Part shown: positions 8,524 through 17,415 of the stretch, one piece after another | How the letters are laid out: every line of letters begins with the position of its first letter | Numbering within the stretch: position 1 is the stretch's first letter | Assembly: GCA_949296415.1 (NCBI GenBank) | Contig: CASFQC010000010.1 | Location: 1-56,459 of the forward strand | Source of the DNA: an uncultured Bacteroides sp. | GTDB taxonomy: Bacteria > Bacteroidota > Bacteroidia > Bacteroidales > Bacteroidaceae | DNA length: 56,459 nucleotides | Direction: 5' to 3' | Made by a program: the position numbers and the translations under genes | The notes under the pieces: generated by a model | Databases searched by the model: none | What the model was told of the DNA's origin: nothing | The model's input: only the letters and a program-made list of their open reading frames with translations

Positions 8524-10023
8524 TCAGTCCGGCTTGAACTTGTTGATGCAGTCAATGTACGCCTCAACGGAGGCGGCAATGATGTCCGTGTTGGCTCCGA
8601 AGCCGTAGTACACGCGGTTGTCGTACTCTACCTGCATGTGCACCTTTCCCACGTCGTCGCTGCCCTTGCTGATGGCCTGTATGGTGAATTCCTTCAGGGT
8701 CATCTGCCGGTTGATGATTTTCTTCAGCGCCTTGATGGCGGCGTCCACGGGACCGTTCCCGCTGGCGCAGTTCTCGAACTTCTCGCCGCTGATGTCCAGT
8801 CCCAAGCTGGCCACGGAGTGCACGCCTACGCCACTGGTCACCTGGAGGTAGTCCAGCTTGATGCGGTGGTTCTGGCTCCGGTCGGCCCCGGCCAGGAGGA
8901 GGATGTCGTCGTCGTTGATGTCCTTCTTCTTGTCGGCCAGTCTGAGGAAGTCCTCGTACACCTTGTCCAGCTTGTCCTGCGGCAGGTCTATGCCCAAGAC
9001 ATGCAGGCGGTTCTTCAGCGCAGCACGTCCGGAGCGGGCGGTGAGCACTATGCTGTTGTCGTCTATGCCCACGTCGCGAGGGTCTATTATCTCGTAGGTC
9101 TGCACATTCTTCAGCACGCCGTCCTGATGTATGCCGCTGCTGTGCGCGAAGGCGTTACGGCCCACGATGGCCTTGTTGGGCTGCACGGGCATGTTCATAA
9201 GGCTGGAGACCATGCGGCTCGTAGGGTATATCTTCTGGGTATTGATGTTGGTCTCTATGCCAATGTCTTTGTGGCACTTCACTATCATGGCCACCTCCTC
9301 AAGCGAGGTGTTGCCTGCCCGCTCGCCTATGCCGTTTATGGTGACCTCCACCTGCCGCGCGCCGTTCAGCACTCCGGCCATGGTGTTAGCCGTGGCCATG
9401 CCGTGGTCGTTGTGGCAGTGTGTGGAAATGACGGCGCGGTGTATGCCTTCGACGTGCTCCATCAGGTATTTTATCTTCGCGCCATACTCTGAGGGGAGAC
9501 AGTAGCCCGTGGTGTCGGGTATGTTCACCACGGTGGCTCCGGCCTTGATGACGGCCTCAACTACGCGGGCCAAGTACTCGTTGTCGGTGCGTCCGGCGTC
9601 TTCGGCGTAGAACTCGACATCTTCCACGTACTTGCGCGCGTATTTCACGGCGGCCACCGCGCGTTCTATGATTTCCTCACGGTTGGAGTTGAACTTATAC
9701 CTGATGTGCTCGTCGCTGGTGCCTATGCCGGTGTGTATGCGTTTGTGGCGTGCGTACTTCAGGGCTTCGGCAGCCACGTCAATGTCCTTCTGCACGGCGC
9801 GTGTCAGGGCGCAAATCACGGGCCATGTCACGGCCTTGGATATTTCTATCACGGAGTTGAAGTCTCCCGGACTGGATATGGGAAAGCCCGCTTCTATCAC
9901 GTCCACGCCCAGCAACTCAAGCTGCCTGGCCACCTGTATCTTCTCCACGGTGTTAAGCTGGCACCCAGGCACCTGCTCGCCGTCGCGGAGCGTGGTATCG
10001 AAAATGAATAATCTGTCGCTCAT
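8524..10023 (-). CDS. leuA: 2-isopropylmalate synthase
   Basis: The 499-residue enzyme condenses acetyl-CoA with 2-oxoisovalerate, the first committed step to leucine. The catalytic DTTLRDGEQ motif is intact at residues 9-17, and the metal-binding STHCHNDHG and NGIGERAGN motifs follow. A C-terminal LeuA regulatory domain is present ([15 protein letters not shown]). The start at 10023 gives [17 protein letters not shown]. The reading frame continues upstream, but that part overlaps the attenuator hairpins. It is the first structural gene of the leftward leu operon and serves as the internal reference showing what the paralogue at 4702 has lost. Confidence 0.96.
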   Translation of the reverse strand: MSDRLFIFDTTLRDGEQVPGCQLNTVEKIQVARQLELLGVDVIEAGFPISSPGDFNSVIEISKAVTWPVICALTRAVQKDIDVAAEALKYARHKRIHTGIGTSDEHIRYKFNSNREEIIERAVAAVKYARKYVEDVEFYAEDAGRTDNEYLARVVEAVIKAGATVVNIPDTTGYCLPSEYGAKIKYLMEHVEGIHRAVISTHCHNDHGMATANTMAGVLNGARQVEVTINGIGERAGNTSLEEVAMIVKCHKDIGIETNINTQKIYPTSRMVSSLMNMPVQPNKAIVGRNAFAHSSGIHQDGVLKNVQTYEIIDPRDVGIDDNSIVLTARSGRAALKNRLHVLGIDLPQDKLDKVYEDFLRLADKKKDINDDDILLLAGADRSQNHRIKLDYLQVTSGVGVHSVASLGLDISGEKFENCASGNGPVDAAIKALKKIINRQMTLKEFTIQAISKGSDDVGKVHMQVEYDNRVYYGFGANTDIIAASVEAYIDCINKFKPD

Positions 10024-10072
10024 GTCTCTTGCTTTATCTGTTAATACTAATCTACTCTCGCAGGAAAGACAA

Positions 10073-10104
10073 GAGCCTTTCACACCCGGAAGTGAGAAAG
10101 GCTC
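10073..10104 (-). terminator. leu attenuator terminator hairpin
   Basis: On the minus strand GAGCCTTTC pairs with GAAAGGCTC, and CAC with GTG, around the loop TTCCGG. TTGTCTTTCC follows, a weak U-tract. Its inner part (10087-10096, minus CTCACTTCCG) is exactly complementary over 10 bases to 10146-10155 inside the end of the leader ORF. That segment can act as antiterminator. Confidence 0.75.
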
Positions 10105-10133
10105 CTGCGTTGGTCCAGCCTGTACGCACGGCG

Positions 10134-10217
10134 TCACGCGCAGCACTCACTTCCGACGGATTCTGCCCGTAGAATGGTAATGCCGCACAGTAGTATGTAG
10201 TCCGAATGCGTAATCAT
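10134..10217 (-). CDS. leu operon leader peptide
   Basis: A 27-codon ORF starts about 20 bases after the predicted transcription start and reads [17 protein letters not shown] at its N-terminus, ending in ECCA. Eight of 27 residues are Ile, Leu or Val, with a cluster at residues 8-16 (I8, L9, L10, I13, I15, L16). Upstream AAGACAAGGACAG may serve as ribosome binding site. The end of the ORF contains the antiterminator strand. Ribosome stalling at the Ile/Leu codons would free that strand to block the terminator. This is the classic leader-peptide attenuation layout. The peptide itself probably has no function. Confidence 0.75.
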   Translation of the reverse strand: MITHSDYILLCGITILRAESVGSECCA

Positions 10218-10244
10218 CTGTCCTTGTCTTTCTGAATTGCGCGG

Positions 10245-10275
10245 CAAAGATAGGAAATGTTTCCTTGCACACAAA
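10245..10275 (-). promoter_or_regulatory. leu operon promoter
   Basis: On the minus strand TTTG (10275-10272), 19 bases and TATCTTTG (10252-10245) match the Bacteroides -33/-7 consensus with ideal spacing. Transcription should begin near 10238, just before the leader peptide. The rest of the 10218-10521 gap holds the TonB receptor's -7 box; I see nothing else in it. Confidence 0.85.
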
Positions 10276-10455
10276 CAAAACAACACTTTTTTCCGCCTCC
10301 ATACGTCATTTTATAAGCCAAAGCGCACATTTACGTACAGAATAACACCCACCCGTCCCTTCCGCCCGCACAAGGGTAGCGGCCTGGCCGGGAACACCGT
10401 GCGGACGGCCCTGAAAAAGTAGCGCGGATGTAACATCTTTATAGAATAGAATACG

Positions 10456-10463
10456 TATATTTG
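10456..10463 (+). promoter_or_regulatory. -7 box of the TonB receptor locus
   Basis: TATATTTG matches the -7 consensus, 58 bases before the receptor start. No good -33 TTTG is seen. Confidence 0.55.
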
Positions 10464-10521
10464 CATCACAAGACATATATTAATGTTTTATTAACACTAT
10501 CTATTAACTAAAAACAGCGTT

Positions 10522-13260
10522 ATGAGAAAAAGTCTAATTCATCTCCTGCTGATGGCAGTGCTGCTGGTGACAGGCACCACGGCGTTTGCCCAAGTTACAG
10601 TGAAAGGCCAGCTTGTCGACGCCGAGACAGGCGAGCCTCTGATAGGAGCTTCCGTGAAGGTAGAAGGTACCGGACAGGGAGCAGTGGCCGACATGGACGG
10701 CTATTTCCAACAGAAGAACGTGGCGCGCGGCGCCACGCTGGTGTTCTCCTTCGTGGGCTACAAGCCACAACAGAAGCAAGTGACCCAAGGTAGCGGCACA
10801 CTGGACCTGGGTACCGTGGCGTTACAGCCCGACGCCGTGCTGCTGAACGACGTGACCATCACCCAGTCTGTAGCCATAGCGAGAAAAACTCCGGTGGCCA
10901 TGTCCACGGTGACTCCCATATTCATTGAGGAGAAGCTGGGCACGAAGGAGTTCCCCGAGATACTGAAGTCCACCCCCGGCGTATATGCCACCAAGAAAGG
11001 CGGAGGCTTCGGCGACTCGGAGATAAGGATGCGCGGCTTTGAGACGGAAAACATCGCGGTGATGATCAACGGCGTGCCCATGAACGACATGGAATGGGGT
11101 GGCGTTTACTGGTCCAACTGGGCCGGACTGAGCGACGTGACCCGCAGCATGCAGACCCAGCGCGGTCTGGGTGCCTCCAAGGTATCGGCTCCTTCGGTGG
11201 GCGGCTCCATAAACATCGTGACCAATACCGTGGATGCCAAGAAAGGAGGGTCGGTGTCTTACGCTTTAGGCAACGACGGCTACAACAAGCTCATGTTCAA
11301 CGTGTCCACCGGCATGAGCAAGTCGGGATGGGCACTCACCCTGCTGGGCGCCAAGGCCTGGGGCAATGGCTACATCCAGGGCACGGACTTCGAGTCGTAC
11401 AACTGGTTCATCAATGTGGCCAAGCGTCTCAACGACCAGCACCAACTGTCGTTCACCGCATTCGGCGCGCCCCAGTGGCACAACCAGCGCGACAATAGCG
11501 GCATGAAGATCAAGGAGTGGCAGACCGTGGCCGAGCGTTACATGAACGGCGCCAGCCCCTACCGCTATAACCCCACATATGGCTTCGGCTTGAACGGCGA
11601 GCGCAAGAGCGCGGACTACAACTTCTACCACAAGCCGCAGATATCGTTGAACCACCTGTGGCAGATTGACGACAAATCATCACTGAGCACGGCCGTCTAC
11701 CTCTCTATAGGCAACGGCGGCGGATACAGCGGGCAGGGCCTGACATCCAGCGACCGTTACAAATGGTACGGCACCTCTTCGGACGGCGACCTGAACACGG
11801 ACTTCCGCCATGCCGACGGCACATTCGCCTATGACGAGATATATGCCTACAACCAGGAAAACCCCAACGGCTCGCGCATGGCCATGTCCAAGTCCGAGAA
11901 CAAGCACAAGTGGGTGGGCCTGCTCTCCACCTACACCACCAAGTTCGGCGAGTACATTGACTTCTACGGCGGCATAGACTTCCGCTACTACAAAGGCGTG
12001 CACACCAACAAGCTGGTAGACCTGTACGGAGGCGAATACTTCATAGACTCCTCCTCCCGCGAGAACGTGCTGCCTGCCAACAACGCGGCCGCAGCGGCCG
12101 GCCCTGCCTACGTAAACCAGAAGCTGAAGGTGGGCGACGTGGTGTACCGCGACTATGACGGCCACACCCTGCAGGAAGGCGTGTTCGCCCAGGCCGAATA
12201 TAACCGCGACAAGCTGAGCGCGTTTGTGGCCGGCTCCATATCGAACACGGGCTACTGGCGTTATGACCGCTTCTACTACGATGCCGACCATGCGAAGTCC
12301 GAGACAGTGAACTTCCTGGGCTGGACAGCCAAAGGCGGCCTGAACTACAACATCACCGAGAACCACAACGTGTTTGCCAACGTGGGTTACATCAGCCGCG
12401 CGCCGTTCTTCTCCGGAGGCGCGTTCCTGCAGTCAACCACCAGCAACGCCACCAACCCCAATGCCGTGAACGAGAAAGTGTTCTCGGCAGAGATAGGCTA
12501 CGGCTTCCGTTCCGAATACCTCACCGCCAACCTCAACCTCTACCACACCAAGTGGATGAACAAGACCATGAGCCGCAGCATGGACGCTGAAGACGCTGAC
12601 GGCAACATCATAGACCGCATCTACATCAACATGAGCGGAGTAAACGCCATACACCAAGGCATTGAGCTTGACTTGGTTGCCAAACCCTTCCGCTGGCTTG
12701 ACATACGCGGCATGGTGTCTCTGGGCAACTGGCGCTGGGACTGCATGGCCAAAGGCTACTTCTATGATTCGTCCGGCCAGCCAGTGAAGAGTTGGAATAC
12801 TGAAGGCATCACACATGCGTCGGGCATACAGGCCGAAGACCATGCCGCCGCTACCATACACCTTGACGGGACCAAAGTGGGCAACTCCGCACAGACCACC
12901 GCAGCCGTAGGTCTGGACTTCAAGGTATCACCCGACCTGCGTTTCGGCATAGACTGGAACTACTACGGACGCAACTTCGCCGACTGGTCACTTGACTCGA
13001 ACGACCTGAGACCCGGAGCAGTCATCACCCGCACAGACCCGTGGCAAATCCCGTCGTCGAACGTATTCGACCTGAGCGCAAGTTACCGCTTCAACATAGG
13101 CAAGCTGGACGCCGTACTGTTCGGAAACGTAGACAACCTCTTCAACCAGCTCTACATCACCGATGCTGTGGACGAGAACAACTCGGGCAACTGGGAAGAC
13201 GTCTCCGTGCTCTACTCCTTCGGCCGCACCTATTCGTTGAGGCTTAAAATCAATTTCTAA
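10522..13260 (+). CDS. TonB-dependent outer-membrane receptor
   Basis: The 912-residue protein has a signal peptide (residues 1-23, ending TTAFA), then a carboxypeptidase-like regulatory domain (about 25-112, VTVKGQLVDAETGEPLIGASV), a plug domain (about 125-235, EILKSTPGVYATKKGGGFGDSEIRMRG in part) and a 22-strand-type barrel ending in the typical C-terminal LRLKINF. It would import a ligand across the outer membrane using TonB energy. It is shorter than usual SusC proteins and has no SusD neighbour. Instead a lipoprotein with two choice-of-anchor J domains follows 20 bases later, then a surface nuclease. This suggests a non-glycan ligand, possibly nucleic-acid fragments, but that is inference from position only. 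Confidence 0.92.
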   Translation: MRKSLIHLLLMAVLLVTGTTAFAQVTVKGQLVDAETGEPLIGASVKVEGTGQGAVADMDGYFQQKNVARGATLVFSFVGYKPQQKQVTQGSGTLDLGTVALQPDAVLLNDVTITQSVAIARKTPVAMSTVTPIFIEEKLGTKEFPEILKSTPGVYATKKGGGFGDSEIRMRGFETENIAVMINGVPMNDMEWGGVYWSNWAGLSDVTRSMQTQRGLGASKVSAPSVGGSINIVTNTVDAKKGGSVSYALGNDGYNKLMFNVSTGMSKSGWALTLLGAKAWGNGYIQGTDFESYNWFINVAKRLNDQHQLSFTAFGAPQWHNQRDNSGMKIKEWQTVAERYMNGASPYRYNPTYGFGLNGERKSADYNFYHKPQISLNHLWQIDDKSSLSTAVYLSIGNGGGYSGQGLTSSDRYKWYGTSSDGDLNTDFRHADGTFAYDEIYAYNQENPNGSRMAMSKSENKHKWVGLLSTYTTKFGEYIDFYGGIDFRYYKGVHTNKLVDLYGGEYFIDSSSRENVLPANNAAAAAGPAYVNQKLKVGDVVYRDYDGHTLQEGVFAQAEYNRDKLSAFVAGSISNTGYWRYDRFYYDADHAKSETVNFLGWTAKGGLNYNITENHNVFANVGYISRAPFFSGGAFLQSTTSNATNPNAVNEKVFSAEIGYGFRSEYLTANLNLYHTKWMNKTMSRSMDAEDADGNIIDRIYINMSGVNAIHQGIELDLVAKPFRWLDIRGMVSLGNWRWDCMAKGYFYDSSGQPVKSWNTEGITHASGIQAEDHAAATIHLDGTKVGNSAQTTAAVGLDFKVSPDLRFGIDWNYYGRNFADWSLDSNDLRPGAVITRTDPWQIPSSNVFDLSASYRFNIGKLDAVLFGNVDNLFNQLYITDAVDENNSGNWEDVSVLYSFGRTYSLRLKINF

Positions 13261-13280
13261 CCAATCCCAAGAAATAGATT

Positions 13281-15725
13281 ATGAAAAAGACATATATACT
13301 CCCGTTGATGGCATCGTTGTTCGCCTTAGGCGCATGCAACTATGTGGAAGATGACTTTGCCGGTATAGAGCAATACCAGCATCCCACCGACATCCGCACC
13401 GACACCATCACACTGGCCACATCGGCTTACAGCGACATAGCCAAACTGGCCGCCAACCGAAGCATAGCCCTGTCCAAAGACCCTGAGGGACAAACTTACC
13501 TCAACGCGCTGGACGCTGTGGGCACAAACGGATACTTCACGGAAGACGCGCAGGCCATATGGTATCTGCCCGCCTACCTGGCCGACCAGTACCCCTATCT
13601 GGACAACACGTCCAAGATACTGGTGCGCTACAACCAGTACACGGACCTGCCCGGCTACCTGAAGGACTTCAACGGCACCACTACCTATGAACTTAGCTCT
13701 TCCGACTACCGCAGCGTGTGGGGCGAAAGCGTATCGGCTACCTACCTCACCCCTTCTACGGTAAGGCAGATACCTAACATTCTGGCCAACGCCATCAGTA
13801 ATCCGACAGAAGGCACCATGAAACTGGTGAACTACGTGTATTCGGAAACCGAGCCGAGTACGGGAGGCGGCGAGACACCCATGGTATTCCGCAAGGTAGA
13901 CGAGATGGAAGCAGCCGGGGGACGCTATGTCATAGTGGGCAAGACACCGGACGGTACCTACTATCCTTTTGGCAAACTGGAACAGGAAAGCTACAACTAC
14001 GGATACATGATACCCGACCCCATTACCGTGGAGGGCGACATCATAGGCAGCGATGAAGGCGCATCCCAGGTGGTGGAGATTGCCAAAACCGCCCAGGGCT
14101 ATTCCTTACTGAACGAGTGGGGAAAATACATCTACATGGACGGCAATTACAACAGCTTCAACGTGTCCAACAGTCTTCCCGAAGAAGGAGGCGAATGGAG
14201 CATCACTCCCAACGGAGACGGCACTTTCACCATAGTGAACATACTGAAGAACAAGACCGTTAAACTGACCGTATACAATGGCGAGTATGAATTCGGATGT
14301 TATCCGTCAAGCTCTTTTGAGACCTCGACCTATTATAATGAGACCATAGGCGAAGGACAAGGCAGCCTCAGTATACAAGACGTATCTCTGGGCGAAGGCG
14401 CAAGTTATGTATGGAAATACGACGACGGCTACCAATGCATGAAGGCCAGCGCATTTGTAAACGGCGCCAATGTGCCCACAGAGAGCTGGATTGTGACACC
14501 CGAAATAGACTTGACCGATGCCCAGTCTCCGGTATTCTCCATGGAGATGGCACTGAACTTTCTCAGAGGGGCCAACCGGGCAGACTTTGTAAACGTAATG
14601 GTATCTGCCGATTATGCAGGCGATGTGTCCACAGCCACTTGGGAAGAAGTGGAAATCCCCGTATGGCCCGAAGGTAGTAATTGGACATTTATTAATTCGG
14701 GTGATGCCGACCTTTCAGCTTTCAAAGGAGAGAAAATTCACTTAGCCTTCAAGTATGTCAGCACAAGCTCAACTGCTGTGACTTGGGAAATAAAGAACCT
14801 GCTGGTAAAAGACCAGTCCAACTATTGGGATGTATACCTGTTCCAGGAAGTGCCCGAGACGGAAATAGCCATGGCCAACGTCGCCACCCGCGCCGCATCC
14901 GATGTCAACGCTTCCGCCGTTTACCGCTACAGCAACGGTGCCTGGTCGCAATACACCAGCGACGATGCCGACATTGCCGTGGTACAGCCTGCCGACTATG
15001 ACCAGATGGGACACAGCTACATATCCAACGCAGCCGCCACTCTGCCCACATATCTGCAGCAGAACTATCCGTACGCACAGGCTGACGATGCCGTAGCCGT
15101 AGTGTACTATACAAACAGCGACGGCGACATAGCCGCCACCGGATATACCTTCAACGGAACAGAATGGACTGAGACCGTAGTGGCACAACCCGCTTCGAGC
15201 ACATTCCAGAAGATGAACGGAGAATGGATAGAGGCTAAGGTATACTATGAAGTAGACTTCGTTGCCAGCGGTGAGGCCGGATATACCATCCAGGACATCG
15301 AGCTGTCCAGTCTGGGCTATGTATGGAAACTGGACGGCCAGTACGGCTGGAAAGCCTCAGGCTATGTGGGAGGCAACAACTACCAGACGGAAAGCTGGAT
15401 CGTGTCGCCCGAAATAGACCTGAACGGCGCAGTGGCTCCTTCCATTGTACTTAACATGGCTATCAATTACTTGAGCGGAGGAGACCTCAGCACACTCTTC
15501 AACGTAAAAGTTTCTACAGACTATACGGACGATGTGACCACAGCCACTTGGGAAACGCTGAACATCACAGGATGGCCCGCAGGAAACTCCTGGACATTCA
15601 ACGAGACCAACCCGTGCGACATGAGCAAGTATGCCGGCCAGACTATACGGCTGGGATTCTGCTACACCAGCACCACATCAACGGCTCCGACCATTGAAAT
15701 CATGAACATCAGCATTCAGGAATAA
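13281..15725 (+). CDS. Lipoprotein with two choice-of-anchor J domains
   Basis: The 814-residue protein starts with a lipoprotein signal (lipobox LGAC, Cys19). The N-terminal half resembles no family I can name firmly. Two similar lectin-like domains follow, at about 360-520 and 660-814. They share the patterns TESWIV(T/S)PEIDL, (S/T)TATWE and W(P)xGxxWTF, so they arose by internal duplication. Choice-of-anchor J domains occur in surface adhesins and binding proteins of Bacteroidetes. The 20-base gap to the TonB receptor indicates one transcript, and the protein may be the receptor's surface partner. A terminator-like hairpin follows. The ligand cannot be named. Confidence 0.85.
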   Translation: MKKTYILPLMASLFALGACNYVEDDFAGIEQYQHPTDIRTDTITLATSAYSDIAKLAANRSIALSKDPEGQTYLNALDAVGTNGYFTEDAQAIWYLPAYLADQYPYLDNTSKILVRYNQYTDLPGYLKDFNGTTTYELSSSDYRSVWGESVSATYLTPSTVRQIPNILANAISNPTEGTMKLVNYVYSETEPSTGGGETPMVFRKVDEMEAAGGRYVIVGKTPDGTYYPFGKLEQESYNYGYMIPDPITVEGDIIGSDEGASQVVEIAKTAQGYSLLNEWGKYIYMDGNYNSFNVSNSLPEEGGEWSITPNGDGTFTIVNILKNKTVKLTVYNGEYEFGCYPSSSFETSTYYNETIGEGQGSLSIQDVSLGEGASYVWKYDDGYQCMKASAFVNGANVPTESWIVTPEIDLTDAQSPVFSMEMALNFLRGANRADFVNVMVSADYAGDVSTATWEEVEIPVWPEGSNWTFINSGDADLSAFKGEKIHLAFKYVSTSSTAVTWEIKNLLVKDQSNYWDVYLFQEVPETEIAMANVATRAASDVNASAVYRYSNGAWSQYTSDDADIAVVQPADYDQMGHSYISNAAATLPTYLQQNYPYAQADDAVAVVYYTNSDGDIAATGYTFNGTEWTETVVAQPASSTFQKMNGEWIEAKVYYEVDFVASGEAGYTIQDIELSSLGYVWKLDGQYGWKASGYVGGNNYQTESWIVSPEIDLNGAVAPSIVLNMAINYLSGGDLSTLFNVKVSTDYTDDVTTATWETLNITGWPAGNSWTFNETNPCDMSKYAGQTIRLGFCYTSTTSTAPTIEIMNISIQE

Positions 15726-15742
15726 CACTGAATATTAAAAGC

Positions 15743-15784
15743 AAAAGGGAGTTACCGGGCGAAAGCCCCCTAACTCCTTTTTTG
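15743..15784 (+). terminator. Terminator after the anchor J lipoprotein
   Basis: GGAGTTA pairs with TAACTCC around an inner GGGC-gaaa-GCCC stem-loop, and the right arm runs into TTTTTT. It lies between the lipoprotein and the nuclease, so nuclease expression would need read-through or a promoter I could not find. Confidence 0.75.
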
Positions 15785-15816
15785 CCTTACTGAAAACCCA
15801 TAAATTTATCTCCAAT

Positions 15817-17151
15817 ATGAAAAAGACTTTATTATTTCTCGCTTTGGCAGCCGTAACAGGACTGGCCGGATGCGACGACGACAGCACCGCATTGCCCAAC
15901 GGAAGCGGACAGACCATAGAGACTACGGAAGAAGGCTCATCTACCTTCGTCCTCCAAGGCTATGAGAACGCGGCAGACGGATACAACACCCTGAAGATAG
16001 ACGGACTGGACGACGTGCTCTACCTGAAGGACAAGCAGCTTGCCGGTTCAGCCTACAACTTTGCCGACGGAACCGCCGGACGACTGGACCAGATGAACAC
16101 CCGGCCGGCCGACAACGCATGGCAGCCGACAACAGCCATAGCCGCCGGACAGAATTACTGGGCACGCCACAGAGGTCTGTCGGCCTATACATACATCAAA
16201 CTGCGTGTGGCCTACATCGAAGGCAACAATGTGGGATTGGAATATGCCATAGACGGCTCGGAGAACTTCGACCTGAACGAAAACACCAACGCCAACACCA
16301 GCGCTGACGCCGACAGACAACGCTTCGTGACCGACTATTCCATACCGGCCATGAACCAGAACAACTATTACGTGGAACATACCGTGACAATGGACAATGA
16401 GACCATACTGAACTATGCGCTGGAATGGGACAACACCATGCGCCATGCCGCATGGGTGGCCTTCAGCTTCGATGCCACAACCAGTCCCAAGAACTTCAAC
16501 CGTCCGGACGAAGACCCGTGGGACGTAGACCCGTTGCTGCCCTCAGACATGCAGACCTCGAACGACCAGCACCGCATGGACGGATTTGACCGGGGACACC
16601 TATGCGCGTCCAACGACCGCGTGTACGTAAAGGAGGCCAACGACCAGACGTTCTACTACAGCAACATCAGCCCACAGCTCAACGACTTCAATACCGGCTT
16701 CTGGGCCGCACTGGAGGACCGCATACAGCGCTGGGCACGTAGCGGGAACGGCACGTCCGTCATACCCAACGAAAACTACGACAAGCTCTACGTGGCCAAA
16801 GGCGGCACGCTGAACGAACTGCTGACGAACTTCACCGGAAGCAAAGCCGACAGCAACGGCATCTACCCCTCCACGGACGGAAACGGATTCACCAAAAACG
16901 GAGTGGCCTGCCCGAAGTATTACTTCATGGCCATACTCTCGGAGAAAGGGGACAACTATCACGCCATAGGTTTTCTGGTAGAACACAGTGAGACATTACC
17001 CGACGATCCCTCCGCTGACGACATAAAAGCCTGTGCCATGAGCATTGACGAACTGGAGGAGCGCACGGGTCTGGACTTCTTCTGCAATCTGCCCGACCTG
17101 ATAGAGAACACTGTGGAGGCCTCGTTCAGCCTGAACGACTGGACTTGGTAA
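15817..17151 (+). CDS. Surface lipoprotein DNA/RNA non-specific endonuclease
   Basis: The 444-residue protein has a lipobox (GLAGC, Cys19) followed by DDDS, like the Bacteroidetes lipoprotein export signal, so it is probably surface exposed. Residues 30-180 form an N-terminal domain of uncertain type. From about 180 comes the NUC1/endonuclease G fold with the catalytic DRGH at 258-261 (DRGHLCASNDR) and the metal-binding SNISPQLNDFN block downstream. The family cleaves DNA and RNA without sequence specificity using Mg2+. It follows the TonB receptor and anchor J lipoprotein in the same direction. Degrading extracellular nucleic acid outside a dedicated importer is the natural hypothesis for this trio. 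Confidence 0.92.
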   Translation: MKKTLLFLALAAVTGLAGCDDDSTALPNGSGQTIETTEEGSSTFVLQGYENAADGYNTLKIDGLDDVLYLKDKQLAGSAYNFADGTAGRLDQMNTRPADNAWQPTTAIAAGQNYWARHRGLSAYTYIKLRVAYIEGNNVGLEYAIDGSENFDLNENTNANTSADADRQRFVTDYSIPAMNQNNYYVEHTVTMDNETILNYALEWDNTMRHAAWVAFSFDATTSPKNFNRPDEDPWDVDPLLPSDMQTSNDQHRMDGFDRGHLCASNDRVYVKEANDQTFYYSNISPQLNDFNTGFWAALEDRIQRWARSGNGTSVIPNENYDKLYVAKGGTLNELLTNFTGSKADSNGIYPSTDGNGFTKNGVACPKYYFMAILSEKGDNYHAIGFLVEHSETLPDDPSADDIKACAMSIDELEERTGLDFFCNLPDLIENTVEASFSLNDWTW

Positions 17152-17177
17152 ACGCACGCATACACAGTACAGACAGA

Positions 17178-17244
17178 GAAAGCCCCGGAAAACCAGACTG
17201 CCACCTTCATCGGGTAGTCCACGTCTCGGTTTTCCGGGGCTTTC
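17178..17244. terminator. Terminator-like hairpin after the nuclease
   Basis: Arms 17178-17194 and 17228-17244 are exact 17-bp reverse complements (GAAAGCCCCGGAAAACC) with a 33-nt loop. CGTCTTTTCG follows on the plus strand. Confidence 0.65.
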
Positions 17245-17278
17245 CGTCTTTTCGCACGGTCTTTCCTACGACAGAGGG

Positions 17279-17388
17279 AAGACCATATAAGAGCCGCCTG
17301 CTGCGAACCTGTCCACCGCCCGCTGCGGACCCGTCCGCACCAAGCGGCGGACCCACACACACCGTCCTGTGTATAGGTCCGCAGCAAG
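17279..17388. repeat. 22-bp degenerate tandem array between convergent genes
   Basis: Four 22-bp units start at 17301, 17323, 17345 and 17367. A shorter related stretch precedes them (17281-17300, with CCATATAAG). The second unit contains the dyad TGCGGAC-CC-GTCCGCA. The array sits between the nuclease and the oppositely oriented META lipoprotein gene. Unit cores resemble those at 38.6 and 50.9 kb. Confidence 0.6.
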
Positions 17389-17415
17389 CGGCTTGTCTTT
17401 CACGTCAGAGCACGT

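Noticed and set aside
8387-9492. Plus-strand ORFs over leuA and its spacer, including one of 358 codons
   Set aside because: They are antisense to leuA and the repeat spacer, with no supporting motif.
10340-10425. Sixth 22-bp repeat array upstream of the TonB receptor
   Set aside because: The GC-rich stretch hints at a 22-base rhythm, but units share too little sequence and no consistent dyad.
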